Assembly: GCF_004310285.1 (NCBI RefSeq)
Contig: NZ_SISF01000034.1
Span: 387,890 to 451,889, forward strand
Length of the DNA stretch: 64,000 nucleotides
Direction: 5' to 3'
DNA from: Agrobacterium cavarae
GTDB taxonomy: Bacteria > Pseudomonadota > Alphaproteobacteria > Rhizobiales > Rhizobiaceae
Every line of letters starts with the position of its first letter. The first letter of the stretch is position 1. The notes beneath the pieces were generated by a model. That model did no database searches. It had not been told where the DNA came from and was given only the letters and a program-made list of their open reading frames with translations. Shown piece after piece: positions 31,766-40,670 of the stretch. Position numbers and translations under genes: made by a program.

Positions 31766-32698
31766 ATGAACAAGACCGGGTTGGGGCTATTTTACGGAAT
31801 GCTGGCGGGCGCGCTGTGGGGCGGGATTTTTCTTGCACCGAAGCTCATCCCGGCAGGCTTCACACCGTTGCAACTCTCCACCGCCCGCTATCTGACCTTT
31901 GGCGTTATCGCGCTTGTGCTGATTGCGCCGAAGATCAAACGTGTCTCGGCGCAGTTCGGCCGTGCAGAGTGGATAGCCCTCCTGTGGCTTAGCCTTGTTG
32001 GCAACCTGCTCTACTATGTGTTCATCTCGACCGCCGTTCAATTGAGTGGAGTCGCCTTCACCTCCATCATCATCGGCTTTCTGCCGGTCGCTGTCACCAT
32101 CATCGGCAGCATGGACCATGGCGCTGTCTCGTTGAAGCGGCTCTGGCCATCCCTGTTCTTTGGCGCCGTCGGTATCATCGGCATTTCATGGCAGTCTCTG
32201 ATGCATGATGGGACACCAATGGATGCGCGCAAGCTCATAGGGCTTGCAGCCGCGATCGGCGCGCTGGCATCGTGGACGGCATTCGCGGTGGGCAACGCGC
32301 GCTGGCTCGTTCGCCTGCATGCTGTCAGTGCGGATGAATGGAACCTGATGACCGGCGTCGTCACAGGCGGCATCGCGCTTGTTCTTGCTGTCCCTGCTTT
32401 CGCCTTTGGCGGTGTTGCCCATCCCGCTTCGGACTGGATGCAGTTTACCATGGTTGCCGTCGGTCTTGGCATTTCGGCATCGATTTTCGGCAACGCGCTT
32501 TGGAACCGCATGAGCCGGCTCCTGCCACTTACGATGGTCGGGCAGATGATCCTGTTCGAAACACTATTCGCCCTGCTCTATGGCTTCCTATGGGAAGGCC
32601 GTGGACCGACGCTGATCGAAAGCGTCGCGATCGTCTCCGTCGTTCTCAGCGTCTTGCTGTGCATGCAGGCGCATCGGCCGCGTAAGGTGCATGGTTGA
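31766..32698 (+). CDS. DMT superfamily (EamA) transporter
   Basis: 310 residues with about ten membrane helices arranged as two EamA repeats: LFYGMLAGALWGGIFLAPKLI opens the first and LIGLAAAIGALASWTAFAVGNARWL the second. The family exports metabolites such as amino acids or their analogues; the substrate here cannot be inferred. ATG 31766 follows AAGGAC. Likely controlled by the AraC-type regulator upstream. Convergent with the ABC exporter gene. Confidence 0.88.
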   Translation: MNKTGLGLFYGMLAGALWGGIFLAPKLIPAGFTPLQLSTARYLTFGVIALVLIAPKIKRVSAQFGRAEWIALLWLSLVGNLLYYVFISTAVQLSGVAFTSIIIGFLPVAVTIIGSMDHGAVSLKRLWPSLFFGAVGIIGISWQSLMHDGTPMDARKLIGLAAAIGALASWTAFAVGNARWLVRLHAVSADEWNLMTGVVTGGIALVLAVPAFAFGGVAHPASDWMQFTMVAVGLGISASIFGNALWNRMSRLLPLTMVGQMILFETLFALLYGFLWEGRGPTLIESVAIVSVVLSVLLCMQAHRPRKVHG

Positions 32699-32726
32699 GG
32701 GCACAGCCCTCACCCAGTTCGAACTG

Positions 32727-34454
32727 TCACGCAATCAGGCCAGCGCCGAACTGTGCTTCATAAAGCCGGCTGTATGGTCCTTTCGCGGCAAGAAGCTCCT
32801 GATGGTTTCCGCTTTCGACGATGCCGTTGGCATCGACTACGACGATGCGCGACGCATCTCTGATGGTTGCCAGACGATGGGCGATGATGAGCGTCGTGCG
32901 GCCTTCGGCAAGTTCACCAAGCGATTGCTGAATGGCGCGTTCGGTTTCGGTGTCGAGTGCGGATGTCGCCTCATCGAGAATGAGGATTGGTGGGTTCTTG
33001 AGGAACATACGGGCAATCGCGAGACGCTGCTTCTGGCCGCCGGAGAGCTTGACGCCACGCTCGCCAATGACCGTCTCCATTCCGTCTGGCATGGCTTCGA
33101 TGACCTGATCGAGCCGCGCGCGCCGTGCAGCAATCCAGATATCCTCATCGCTTGCGCCAAGCCGTCCGTACTCGATGTTCTCGCGCACGGTGCCGCCGAA
33201 CATGAAGACGTCCTGTTGCACGATGCCTATCTGACTGCGCAGCGATGCCAGCGTCATCTTGCGAATATCGATGCCGTCGATGGTAATGGCGCCGTCCGTG
33301 ACCTCGTAGAAACGCGGCAACAGCGAGCAAAGGGTCGTCTTTCCAGCACCCGAAGGCCCGACGAAGGCGACGGTTTCGCCGGCATCAATCGTGAGATCAA
33401 TGTTGGACAAGACGCTCTTGCCGTCGGCATAGCCAAAGCTGACGTTCTTGTAGGCGATGTCTCCACGAAGCGACGGAGCCGTGATCGCATCCGGCGCGTC
33501 GGCGATATCCGGCTCGGTATCGATCAACTCGGTAAAACGACGGAACCCGGCGATGCCCTTGGGGTAGGTTTCGATCACGGAATTGATCTTTTCGATCGGG
33601 CGGAAGAAGACGTTGACCAGCAAGAGGAAGCTGACGAAGCCACCATTGGTCAGATCGCCATGAAGGACGAGCCAGGCGCCGCAGATCATGATGACCATCT
33701 GCGTCAGGCGCATGCTCATATAGCTGAGCGACGTACTGGCGGTCATGATCTTGTAGGCGTCGAGCTTGGTGCGGCGATAGCGCTGATTGTCCTTTTCGAA
33801 CAAAGCGCGTTCGTGATCCTCATTGGCGAAAGCCTGGACCACCCGCATGCCGCCGACATTCTCCTCGATACGGGCATTGAAGGCGCCGACGCGATTATAG
33901 AGCGAGCGGAAATTGTTGGTCATGCGCGTGCCATACCGGCTGGTAACCCAGGCCGTCAGCGGCACGATCACAGCCGTGATCAGCGCCAATGGCACATTGA
34001 CCCAAAGCATCAGCAGGAAAGCGCCGATGAAGGTCATGATCGCGATGAAAAGGTCTTCCGGTCCGTGATGCGCAACCTCGCCGATCTCCTCCAGATCCTT
34101 CGTCAGGCGGCCGACAAGATGGCCGGTCTTCTGATTATCGAAGAAGCGGAAGGAGAGTTTCTGCAAATGGTCGAAAGCGGCGCGGCGCATGTCGGTTTCG
34201 ATGTTGATGCCGAGCATGTGTCCCCAGTAGGTGACGGTCGCCATCAGGCCGGTATTGAAGACATAGATCACCAGCAGGCCGAAGGATGCGGCCATGATGA
34301 CCGGCCAGTTCGATGACGGCAGAAGAACGTCGACGAGAAGCTTCACCGCCATGGGAAAACCGAGTTCGAGAAGACCCGAGAGCACGGCGCAGGAGAAGTC
34401 GAGAATGAAGAGCCCCCGATATGGGCGGTAGTAAGCAAAGAATCGGCGCAGCAT
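32727..34454 (-). CDS. ABC exporter, fused permease/ATPase
   Basis: 575 residues: six-helix type I exporter membrane domain (about residues 1-310) and a nucleotide-binding domain with Walker A GPSGAGKTTL, signature LSGGQKQRLAIARM, Walker B ILILDEATSALD and H-loop IIAHRLATI. It resembles the MsbA/LmrA half-transporter group and should act as a homodimer. Substrate unknown (lipid, drug or peptide). Monocistronic; the 180-base AT-richer gap to its left-facing start holds no recognised gene. Confidence 0.92.
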   Translation of the reverse strand: MLRRFFAYYRPYRGLFILDFSCAVLSGLLELGFPMAVKLLVDVLLPSSNWPVIMAASFGLLVIYVFNTGLMATVTYWGHMLGINIETDMRRAAFDHLQKLSFRFFDNQKTGHLVGRLTKDLEEIGEVAHHGPEDLFIAIMTFIGAFLLMLWVNVPLALITAVIVPLTAWVTSRYGTRMTNNFRSLYNRVGAFNARIEENVGGMRVVQAFANEDHERALFEKDNQRYRRTKLDAYKIMTASTSLSYMSMRLTQMVIMICGAWLVLHGDLTNGGFVSFLLLVNVFFRPIEKINSVIETYPKGIAGFRRFTELIDTEPDIADAPDAITAPSLRGDIAYKNVSFGYADGKSVLSNIDLTIDAGETVAFVGPSGAGKTTLCSLLPRFYEVTDGAITIDGIDIRKMTLASLRSQIGIVQQDVFMFGGTVRENIEYGRLGASDEDIWIAARRARLDQVIEAMPDGMETVIGERGVKLSGGQKQRLAIARMFLKNPPILILDEATSALDTETERAIQQSLGELAEGRTTLIIAHRLATIRDASRIVVVDANGIVESGNHQELLAAKGPYSRLYEAQFGAGLIA

Positions 34455-34676
34455 GATGAATAGCCCAGAACGGAGCAGGAAACCTCAGAGGTTGTAAAAG
34501 TGCCTGTTCATTCTCACATTCATGTCAGAAGTCCAAGCTTGTTGCTCAATTTTTACCAAATTCGTTCAATATGTTTTGCGACAACATAAAAGCGAAATAA
34601 CGGGGGAATAGATTGCACCCCATATCTCACCTGTGACAGTGTGACCCGCTGCTCCGGGAATGCGAAAGAGACTAGA

Positions 34677-35891
34677 GTGAATAAAGCCGACAATCATCAT
34701 CCGGATGGAGAACCCCGGTGGCTGGGCGCTGCGACCCACGCCCGCATTGCCTTGGTCCCCTCTATTTCGGCAGCGCGCTGGCTTCTGCTTTTGATTGTCG
34801 CAGCCGGGATCTACTTCTTCTACGGCTTTCTCGTTCCGGTTCTCGCCGCTCTCGTCATCGGCTTTGCAAGCTGGCCGATCTATCGGCGCCTACTGACCCG
34901 TGTGGGCGGCAACAATACGATCGGGGCGACCGTCGCAATCCTGCTGATTATCACCTTCCTCATTGTTCCGATCGTGATTGCTGCGTCCTATACGGCCGGT
35001 GAGATTCGCGAATGGTTTGGCTGGGCCGTCGAGGTCAACAAGACGGGCGCGCCCGTTCCACAGTGGATTGCAGCGCTTCCAGGTGTCGGCGTCTGGATGA
35101 GCGAACAGTGGACACGCTATGTCGGAACCCCCGGCGCGATCGGCGAAGTGATCCAGCTCGTCAGCGGCGCCAATATCGGCAACATCTATCGCGCGATCGT
35201 GGCGGCAGGTAACGGAGCATTCCACCTTGTCCTGACGCTGCTCTTCATGCTGATTGCGCTGTTTTTCGTCTATCGCAACGGTGTGGGCTTTGCCCGCCAG
35301 GTCGACCTTGTCGGCGAACGCATTCTGCCAAACCGCTGGGAGCGCATCTCACGCGTCGTTCCTGCGACGATCAGTTCCACCGTGACAGGCATGACGCTGA
35401 TCGCTATCGGCGAAGGCATCATTCTCGGTATCGCCTACTGGATCGCCGGCGTCCCCTCCCCGGTTACGCTCGGTGTGCTGACCGGCGTCATGGCGCTCAT
35501 CCCAGGTGGTGCGCCGCTTTCCTTCACGCTGGTATCGCTCTATCTCCTAGCAAGCGGCTCGCCCGCGGCTGGTATCGGCCTCTTTATCTGGGGCTCGGTC
35601 GAGCTCTTCATCGTCGACAAGACGATCCGTCCACGCCTTGTTGGCGGCCCTATCAAGCTTCCTTTCCTGCCAACCTTCTTCGGCCTTGTCGGCGGCGTGA
35701 AAACCATGGGTTTCCTTGGTCTCTTCATCGGTCCCGTGCTGATGGCGCTGCTGGTTGCCGTCTGGCGCGAATGGGTGCGCGAAGCAGAGATATCGGCAGG
35801 CGAACCCGTGATCGTCCATGACGTTCTTGAGGAGGAGATAGAGCTGGTGGAGGAACCTCCAAGGCCGCGAAAGGCCGCCAGCTCCGTTTAG
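34677..35891 (+). CDS. AI-2E family transporter
   Basis: About 404 residues with seven to eight membrane segments of the AI-2E (YhhQ/TqsA, PerM) family. Typical features: two N-terminal helices close together (SAARWLLLLIVAAGIYFFYGFLVPVLAALVIGFASWP), a long extracytoplasmic loop, then helices with LIPGGAPLSFTLVSLYLL and LPTFFGLVGGVKTMGFLGLFIGPVLMALLVAVWREW. An acidic tail (HDVLEEEIELVEEPP) ends the protein. Start GTG 34677 is chosen by the upstream GAGACT; an in-frame start at 34641 is possible. Substrate unclear; family members export autoinducer-2 or ions. Confidence 0.85.
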   Translation: MNKADNHHPDGEPRWLGAATHARIALVPSISAARWLLLLIVAAGIYFFYGFLVPVLAALVIGFASWPIYRRLLTRVGGNNTIGATVAILLIITFLIVPIVIAASYTAGEIREWFGWAVEVNKTGAPVPQWIAALPGVGVWMSEQWTRYVGTPGAIGEVIQLVSGANIGNIYRAIVAAGNGAFHLVLTLLFMLIALFFVYRNGVGFARQVDLVGERILPNRWERISRVVPATISSTVTGMTLIAIGEGIILGIAYWIAGVPSPVTLGVLTGVMALIPGGAPLSFTLVSLYLLASGSPAAGIGLFIWGSVELFIVDKTIRPRLVGGPIKLPFLPTFFGLVGGVKTMGFLGLFIGPVLMALLVAVWREWVREAEISAGEPVIVHDVLEEEIELVEEPPRPRKAASSV

Positions 35892-35900
35892 GCACCCCGC

Positions 35901-36356
35901 TTAAAGACGAAGTTCCATGAACATGCTGAGCGGATCCGGCTTGTAAGGCGGGAATGGCTCGATCTCGACAAATCCGGCCTTGCGATAAAGGCCGATCGCC
36001 TCCGGCTGACTGATGCCAGTCTCGAGGCGAATGGCTGAAAGCTTTAGCGCCTGTGCGCGTTCAATCAGCGCCGCCATCATGCGTTTGCCGATCTGAAGGC
36101 CTCTCGCTTCGGGATCGACGAACATGCGCTTGATCTCCGCCGTGCCGTCTCCGGCCTCCACCAGCGCACAACAGCCGACAATAGCTCCGTCATTTCGCGC
36201 GACCAGGAATGAGACGGTGGGCTTTTCAAGCGCCTCGAGATCGACAAGGTGGTTGCTTTCGGCGGGATAGAGCGAGGCCATATAGGCATTCGACAAATCC
36301 ATGAGGCGGGCGATTTCTGGCTGACGGGGTGATTCCGGATTGATTTCAACTGGCAT
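35901..36356 (-). CDS. GNAT family N-acetyltransferase
   Basis: 151 residues of the acetyl-CoA-dependent GNAT fold: VGCCALVEAGDGTAEIKRMFVDPEARGLQIGKRMMAALIERA contains the motif A loop (a degenerate RGLQIG version of Q/RxxGxG/A), and the C-terminal LYRKAGFVEIEPF is also typical. Substrate unknown. ATG 36356 (MPVEINPES) has GGAAA upstream; the frame extends 59 codons further but without domain sequence. Convergent with the AI-2E gene, 9 bases apart. Confidence 0.88.
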   Translation of the reverse strand: MPVEINPESPRQPEIARLMDLSNAYMASLYPAESNHLVDLEALEKPTVSFLVARNDGAIVGCCALVEAGDGTAEIKRMFVDPEARGLQIGKRMMAALIERAQALKLSAIRLETGISQPEAIGLYRKAGFVEIEPFPPYKPDPLSMFMELRL

Positions 36357-36457
36357 GCTATTTCCATAATAATTGGGCGGCTTCAGCCGCAATAAGACTG
36401 CAATCATATTGAATGACACGCTGAGTAAACCAGCTCTTTCGTCCGGAGAAAAGTGAA

Positions 36458-36856
36458 ATGCGAACCGCGCTCGTCTTGATGACAATCCTCGGCTGCGACG
36501 ACACGGCATCCGATTGCCGCTACATCGCGACAATGCAACAGCGTTGGACGAGCGTTGAACTCTGCGACGCCGAGTCGGAAAAGCAGCTTGGCCAATTCAC
36601 CAATGTCTCTTATCCGGTCGTCGTTGCCGTTTGTCAGATGCCGGACGCTCCCGTCGAGCAGGCAACGACCGGGCAGGATACTCCAAAGCAAACGCCGCAA
36701 ACCGAGGAGCAAGAGGAGGAGAACCTTGCGCAGCGAGCAATTGGCCGCGTACGAAAAATCCTTCCCTCGACGGAAGGTGTGAGGGAGGTTCTGGGCAAAC
36801 CGGTGCGCATGGTCGAAGACAGCTATTCCTGGATTGCCAGACGCCTATCCAAGTAA
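36458..36856 (+). CDS. Protein of unknown function, cysteine-containing N-terminus
   Basis: 132 residues. The first 12 are hydrophobic; four cysteines follow (positions 13, 20, 36, 59). A central Gln/Glu/Thr-rich linker (about 68-88) leads to a C-terminal part with LAQRAIGRVRKIL and SYSWIARRLSK, which looks amphipathic. GGAGAAAAG precedes the ATG. No domain is recognised; a membrane-associated or exported protein is possible. Divergent from the GNAT gene. Confidence 0.65.
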   Translation: MRTALVLMTILGCDDTASDCRYIATMQQRWTSVELCDAESEKQLGQFTNVSYPVVVAVCQMPDAPVEQATTGQDTPKQTPQTEEQEEENLAQRAIGRVRKILPSTEGVREVLGKPVRMVEDSYSWIARRLSK

Positions 36857-36880
36857 GGCTTTCCCCGCGGTCGTTGGACG

Positions 36881-36987
36881 ACAGCATGTCATGCAAACGC
36901 GTGGCGCGGTTTTGCGATAACCACATGCGATGAAACGAGGACATAGAGCCAATAAGCGAATCCGAAAGATCGCGACACGCTTTAAGC
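36881..36987. repeat. Dispersed repeat family A, copy 1
   Basis: About 107 bases with an inner hairpin (GCATGTCATGC..., then CCACATGCG) and a conserved end GAAAGATCGCGACACGCTT (36964-36982). It aligns along its full length with the copy at 55022-55124. It lies between the end of the 132-residue gene and the end of the DUF2336 gene, where it could also act as a transcript end. Confidence 0.75.
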
Positions 36988-37010
36988 GTGGTAGCTGCCT
37001 GTTCCGAAGA

Positions 37011-38147
37011 TCAGGCGGCCTCGGCGATCAGTTCCTCGGCGAAGGAGCGTGCTCTCTGACGTTGATCGACGATCAGAAGCTTTTCAATCATCGACATCAT
37101 TTCGTAGACGCTTGGATCGCTCTCAGTATTTGAGAACGTCTCGAGGAGCCGTTCGGCAACCCGCTGGACCGCTCCACCATAGGGCATCTCGGCCGCCTGG
37201 CGCCACAGACGAGTCGCCTCGATAAAAACTTCAAGGGCGCGGCCGGACAGACCGGTCGACTGGTAGAGCGCCTTGACCGCGTGGTTTCTGCCTGTTGCAA
37301 GGATCGATCGGACACGTCGCTCCTCAAGCCCGGAGAGGTTGGACATGGCCTCGGAGAAGAAGTCGAGCTTTCCGGTGCAAAGAAGCTGCAGAAGGAAGGA
37401 AGGCGTCAGCTGTCGGTGCTGGCGCAAATGCTCGACGAGATATGATCTTTCCTGACCGGATGCCTCGCCGGCAATCAGCGTAACAGCTGCGTCCGATGCA
37501 TCCTGAACGATCTGGCGGGCGCGTGCCACGGTGATGACCTGACCCACGATTCCAGCAGAGGCCAGCGCCTCTCCAACCAGAAGGACGAGGGTGTGGCGTA
37601 CATCGGCTGGGAGATCGTGGCGATCCAGTAGGAGATTGCGGATTTCGGACTCTTCTCCGAAACGCTCAGAGACACGCCGCAGCGTGAAGGGTGTGATCTG
37701 GGCCGATAGGTTTTCCAGCATGATCATCACTTCACATTCGCTGCCGATTTCCGCCATAGCCGCGCAAACTCCGGCGCTTAAATCGGCACGTGCCGCAATC
37801 AGCGCTCTTGTGGTCGACGATCCTCGGCCGATCAGATCCACGAGATCCGATTCCCGAAGCACGGGAGAATTGATGATCACCGGACAGGCAATCTCGGCCT
37901 GGTCTTCAGCCAGTGCGATAACGATAGGACGAGGAGCATCGTCAGAGCAGGCAAGCGCGTCTGCAAGTGCCTGACGGACTTTGGGCGATGGATCGTCCAG
38001 AAGGTAGGACATCGCCATATAGGCGCCTGCCTGTTTGTCTTTGGGCAAGGATGAGGTGACATAGGCTGCCCCCAAGGCCTTCGCAGCCTTGGCTCTATCG
38101 CCAGCACGCGCCTTATCCGTCCAGCTGAGAAATGCCTCTACGACCAC
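37011..38147 (-). CDS. DUF2336 domain protein
   Basis: About 378 residues rich in alanine, leucine and helix-forming stretches, with HEAT-like repeats in the N-terminal half (LLDDPSPKVRQALADALACSDDAPRPIVIALAEDQAEIACPVI is diagnostic of DUF2336). Function unknown; members occur almost only in Alphaproteobacteria. GTG 38147 gives the family opening (M)VVEAFLSW and has GGGG six bases upstream; a TTG at 38159 is the other option. A TTAACCAT-like sequence is present about 120 bases upstream (38271-38278), which resembles sites found before cell-cycle genes, but this is weak. Confidence 0.8.
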   Translation of the reverse strand: MVVEAFLSWTDKARAGDRAKAAKALGAAYVTSSLPKDKQAGAYMAMSYLLDDPSPKVRQALADALACSDDAPRPIVIALAEDQAEIACPVIINSPVLRESDLVDLIGRGSSTTRALIAARADLSAGVCAAMAEIGSECEVMIMLENLSAQITPFTLRRVSERFGEESEIRNLLLDRHDLPADVRHTLVLLVGEALASAGIVGQVITVARARQIVQDASDAAVTLIAGEASGQERSYLVEHLRQHRQLTPSFLLQLLCTGKLDFFSEAMSNLSGLEERRVRSILATGRNHAVKALYQSTGLSGRALEVFIEATRLWRQAAEMPYGGAVQRVAERLLETFSNTESDPSVYEMMSMIEKLLIVDQRQRARSFAEELIAEAA

Positions 38148-38296
38148 CCTGCACCCCAAGAAATGTTCTTATGACCCCGCGGAGGTTATCGCGACTCGCT
38201 ACCGAGCCGGCGATCACCTCCCATGGGTGAAACCTAGGGGGAAAAGGTTTACGATTGGTTCACCATGCTCCTTAACCATGGCGTAAATGGAGGCTA

Positions 38297-38902
38297 TCAG
38301 GCCTTCGGGCGGGCCAGCTGGAAGACATCCGCGCCACCGTCGGCGTAGTCCATATAGCCCATCCGGGCGACGGGCCGCGCAAGGCCCATATCGATGCGAC
38401 CATCGCGGATGATCGATTCATCGATATGAATGCCCATCACCTGCCCGAAGACCACCCAGGAGTCGGCCGCCTTGCCTTCGATATCCTGCGGCTGCACGAT
38501 CTGCGTGACGCGGCACTCCAGCGCGGCAAGAGCCTCCGCCACATAGGGCGCATCGACCACCTCGCCCGCACGTGCGGTCAGGCCAGCCAGTGCGAACTCG
38601 TTGACGGCGTAATCGACAGGTGCCGACGAGGCATTCATCCGGTCCACGAGATGGCGGCTGACCAGGCTTGCGGTGAAGACACCGCTTTCGCGAACATTGC
38701 GCAGGCTGTCCTTCTGTCCGCTCGATGAGAACATCACCAGTTTGGGCTTGTCCGCGATGGCGTTGAAGAAAGAATAAGGGGCAAGGTTCAGCGTTCCATC
38801 GCTTCCCTTGGAACCGATCCAGCCGATGGGTCGCGGCGCGACGATCGCCTTGAAGGGATCGTGCGCCATGCCATGCTGGTTCGTGTCTGTGGTGTAGAAC
38901 AT
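38297..38902 (-). CDS. Flavin reductase family protein (FMN-binding split barrel)
   Basis: 201 residues with the flavin reductase-like split-barrel opening FKAIVAPRPIGWIGSKGSDGTLNLAPYSFFNAI and the segment DSLRNVRESGVFTASLVS. Such proteins reduce FMN with NAD(P)H or are FMN-dependent oxidoreductases of unknown substrate. It is cotranscribed with the nitroreductase upstream: the ATG overlaps its stop by one base (TGATG). A good terminator was not seen after it. Confidence 0.88.
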   Translation of the reverse strand: MFYTTDTNQHGMAHDPFKAIVAPRPIGWIGSKGSDGTLNLAPYSFFNAIADKPKLVMFSSSGQKDSLRNVRESGVFTASLVSRHLVDRMNASSAPVDYAVNEFALAGLTARAGEVVDAPYVAEALAALECRVTQIVQPQDIEGKAADSWVVFGQVMGIHIDESIIRDGRIDMGLARPVARMGYMDYADGGADVFQLARPKA

Positions 38903-39483
38903 CACGCTTCACCGACCCAGGTCACAACCTCGGCCAGTTCCGGGCGCGGACGCTCGACAGGCGGGAACGTCGTCGATCCGATATAGATAAGCCCAGCCAC
39001 CTTCTCTCCATCCTTCACGCCCAACTCAGGCAGAAACTCAGGATCGTAGGACACCCATTCCGTCAGCCAGTTGGCGGCATAACCAAGCGCGTTCGATGCC
39101 ATCAGCAGGTTGAGGCATACGGCGCCTGCCGACATCACCTGTTCCCATTCGGGGATTTTCACGTGAGGACCAGCCTTGCTGACCACGGCGATGACGACCG
39201 GTGCTCTGGTGAAGCGGGTTGTTTCGACCGATTGGAAGTCGGCGCTCAAGTCAGGGTTCTTTTTCAGCGCGAGTGCCAATGCGGCTTCGCCCAATCTCAC
39301 CCTTTCTTCGCCTCGGATAACGATGAAGCGCCAGGGTGCAATCTTTCCATGGTCTGGAACGCGGACCGTCAGGCGAAGAATCTCCTCGAGCTCTTCACGG
39401 CTCGGGCCCGGCTCCGTCAATTGCGGCGCGGGGGTCGAGCGTCGTACATTCAGATAGTCGATGAGCTTGATGTCAGTTGTCAT
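38902..39483 (-). CDS. Nitroreductase family protein (YdjA-like)
   Basis: 193 residues. VRRSTPAPQL near the N-terminus is the usual FMN-phosphate binding region, VPDHGKIAPWRFIVIRGEER matches the YdjA-type subgroup, and the C-terminal half has ALGYAANWLTEW. FMN-dependent NAD(P)H oxidoreductase; physiological substrate unknown. ATG 39483 is chosen over an upstream ATG at 39561 because the family N-terminus (MTTDIKLIDYL) begins there. First gene of a two-gene unit with the flavin reductase-like protein. Confidence 0.88.
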   Translation of the reverse strand: MTTDIKLIDYLNVRRSTPAPQLTEPGPSREELEEILRLTVRVPDHGKIAPWRFIVIRGEERVRLGEAALALALKKNPDLSADFQSVETTRFTRAPVVIAVVSKAGPHVKIPEWEQVMSAGAVCLNLLMASNALGYAANWLTEWVSYDPEFLPELGVKDGEKVAGLIYIGSTTFPPVERPRPELAEVVTWVGEA

Positions 39484-39591
39484 GGTCGGACCGTTCCATT
39501 CGCATGCAATGTAAAGACAGGCCTTGAAATAGCCTTGCGGTTCGGATTGAAGTGGTCCCACAAAAACAAGAAGTCAATCCGGTCGAGAGAA

Positions 39592-40572
39592 ATGACGTTT
39601 ACCAAAATCGGAGCAGGTCTGTGCATCGCGCTCGTCTCGGCTAGCGCGCTACCCGGTATTGCCGTCTCGCAGGATGCCTTCAAGGAATTCAAGCAGCTTG
39701 GCGGCACGCCTAAAATGCCGAAGCTGAACGCGTTCTCCGTTCCCTCGCCCAGCGAGCCGGAGCCGGCCAAATCCCGTGATATCGTGCTGGAAGCAAAGCT
39801 GACCCAGCAAGGCGAGCCGATGATGGAGGGGCTTGCGTGGCGGGTCTTCAGCCCTATTCCGGGCGCCGATGGCAAACTGCCGATGCTGGCGAGTTCCGAA
39901 GGCGGTTCAGCCGAGTTTCACCTTGAGCCGGGAGATTACTTCGTCAACGTCGCCTTCGGTCGCGCCGGTGTCACCAAGAAGCTCAGCGTTCCCGAAACCG
40001 GTAAGATCGACAAGCAGGTTCTCATTCTCGATGCTGGTGGCTTCGTCCTCAATGCCGTTGCCGGCAACGACAAGACCATTTCCGCCAATCAGTTGAAGTT
40101 TTCCATCTACGCCTCTGAAGCCTCCGAAAACGGAGAGCGGAAGCTGGTGATGACCGATGTGAAGCCGAACACCATCGTCCGTCTCAATGCTGGGACCTAC
40201 CATGTCGTATCGGAATACGGGTCAGTCAATGCGGTGGTTCGCGCCGATATCCAGGTGGAAGCCGGCAAGCTGACCGAAGCAACGCTGCAGCACCATGCGG
40301 CACAAGTGACGCTGAAACTCGTCTCCGAGCATGGCGGCGAAGCCATTGCCGATACGGCCTGGTCTGTGCTGACGGGCGCTGGCGACGTGGTGAATGAAAG
40401 CGTCAGCGCCTTTTCCACCATGGTGCTCGCCGACGGCGAGTACACCGCAATTGCCCGTAACAAGGACAAGGTCTATCAGCGCAATTTCAGGGTGAAGGCC
40501 GGACAGGATTCCGATGTCGAAGTGCTGATGAAGGACCAGGCACCGGAAGACGCGACGGGCGATTTCGAATAG
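39592..40572 (+). CDS. Secreted protein with three internal beta-domain repeats
   Basis: 326 residues. A signal peptide (MTFTKIGAGLCIALVSASALPGIAVS, cut likely before QD) indicates periplasmic export. After a proline-rich stretch near 50-60, three segments of about 80-85 residues repeat one pattern: each starts with a short hydrophobic strand (VLEAKL, LKFSIY, VTLKLV) and contains a motif at its centre, LEPGDYFVNVAFG, LNAGTYHVVSEYG and LADGEYTAIARNK. This resembles an Ig-like or carboxypeptidase-regulatory-like beta fold. No enzyme motif is seen. GAGAGAA precedes the ATG. Function unknown. Confidence 0.75.
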   Translation: MTFTKIGAGLCIALVSASALPGIAVSQDAFKEFKQLGGTPKMPKLNAFSVPSPSEPEPAKSRDIVLEAKLTQQGEPMMEGLAWRVFSPIPGADGKLPMLASSEGGSAEFHLEPGDYFVNVAFGRAGVTKKLSVPETGKIDKQVLILDAGGFVLNAVAGNDKTISANQLKFSIYASEASENGERKLVMTDVKPNTIVRLNAGTYHVVSEYGSVNAVVRADIQVEAGKLTEATLQHHAAQVTLKLVSEHGGEAIADTAWSVLTGAGDVVNESVSAFSTMVLADGEYTAIARNKDKVYQRNFRVKAGQDSDVEVLMKDQAPEDATGDFE

Positions 40573-40635
40573 CCGACTCCCCACAGATCCGCGCCGCTGC
40601 GGACGTCCCTAACAAGCCCCACAGCAGCATCTTAT

Positions 40636-40663
40636 GAAAACGGCGCCCGAAGGCGCCGTTTTC
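40636..40663. terminator. Bidirectional terminator before the thrS end
   Basis: Perfect 12-bp arms (40636-40647 and 40652-40663) with a CGAA loop and A/T runs on both sides, between two convergent genes. Confidence 0.92.
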
Positions 40664-40670
40664 TTTGGGA

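Noticed and set aside
32691..34316. 541-codon plus-strand open frame opposite the ABC exporter
   Set aside because: It lies entirely antisense to a gene with intact Walker A, signature and Walker B motifs, and its translation has no recognisable domain.
38271..38286. CtrA-like site upstream of the DUF2336 gene
   Set aside because: The first half matches TTAA but the second half reads GTAA after seven bases, so it is not a full TTAA-N7-TTAA site.
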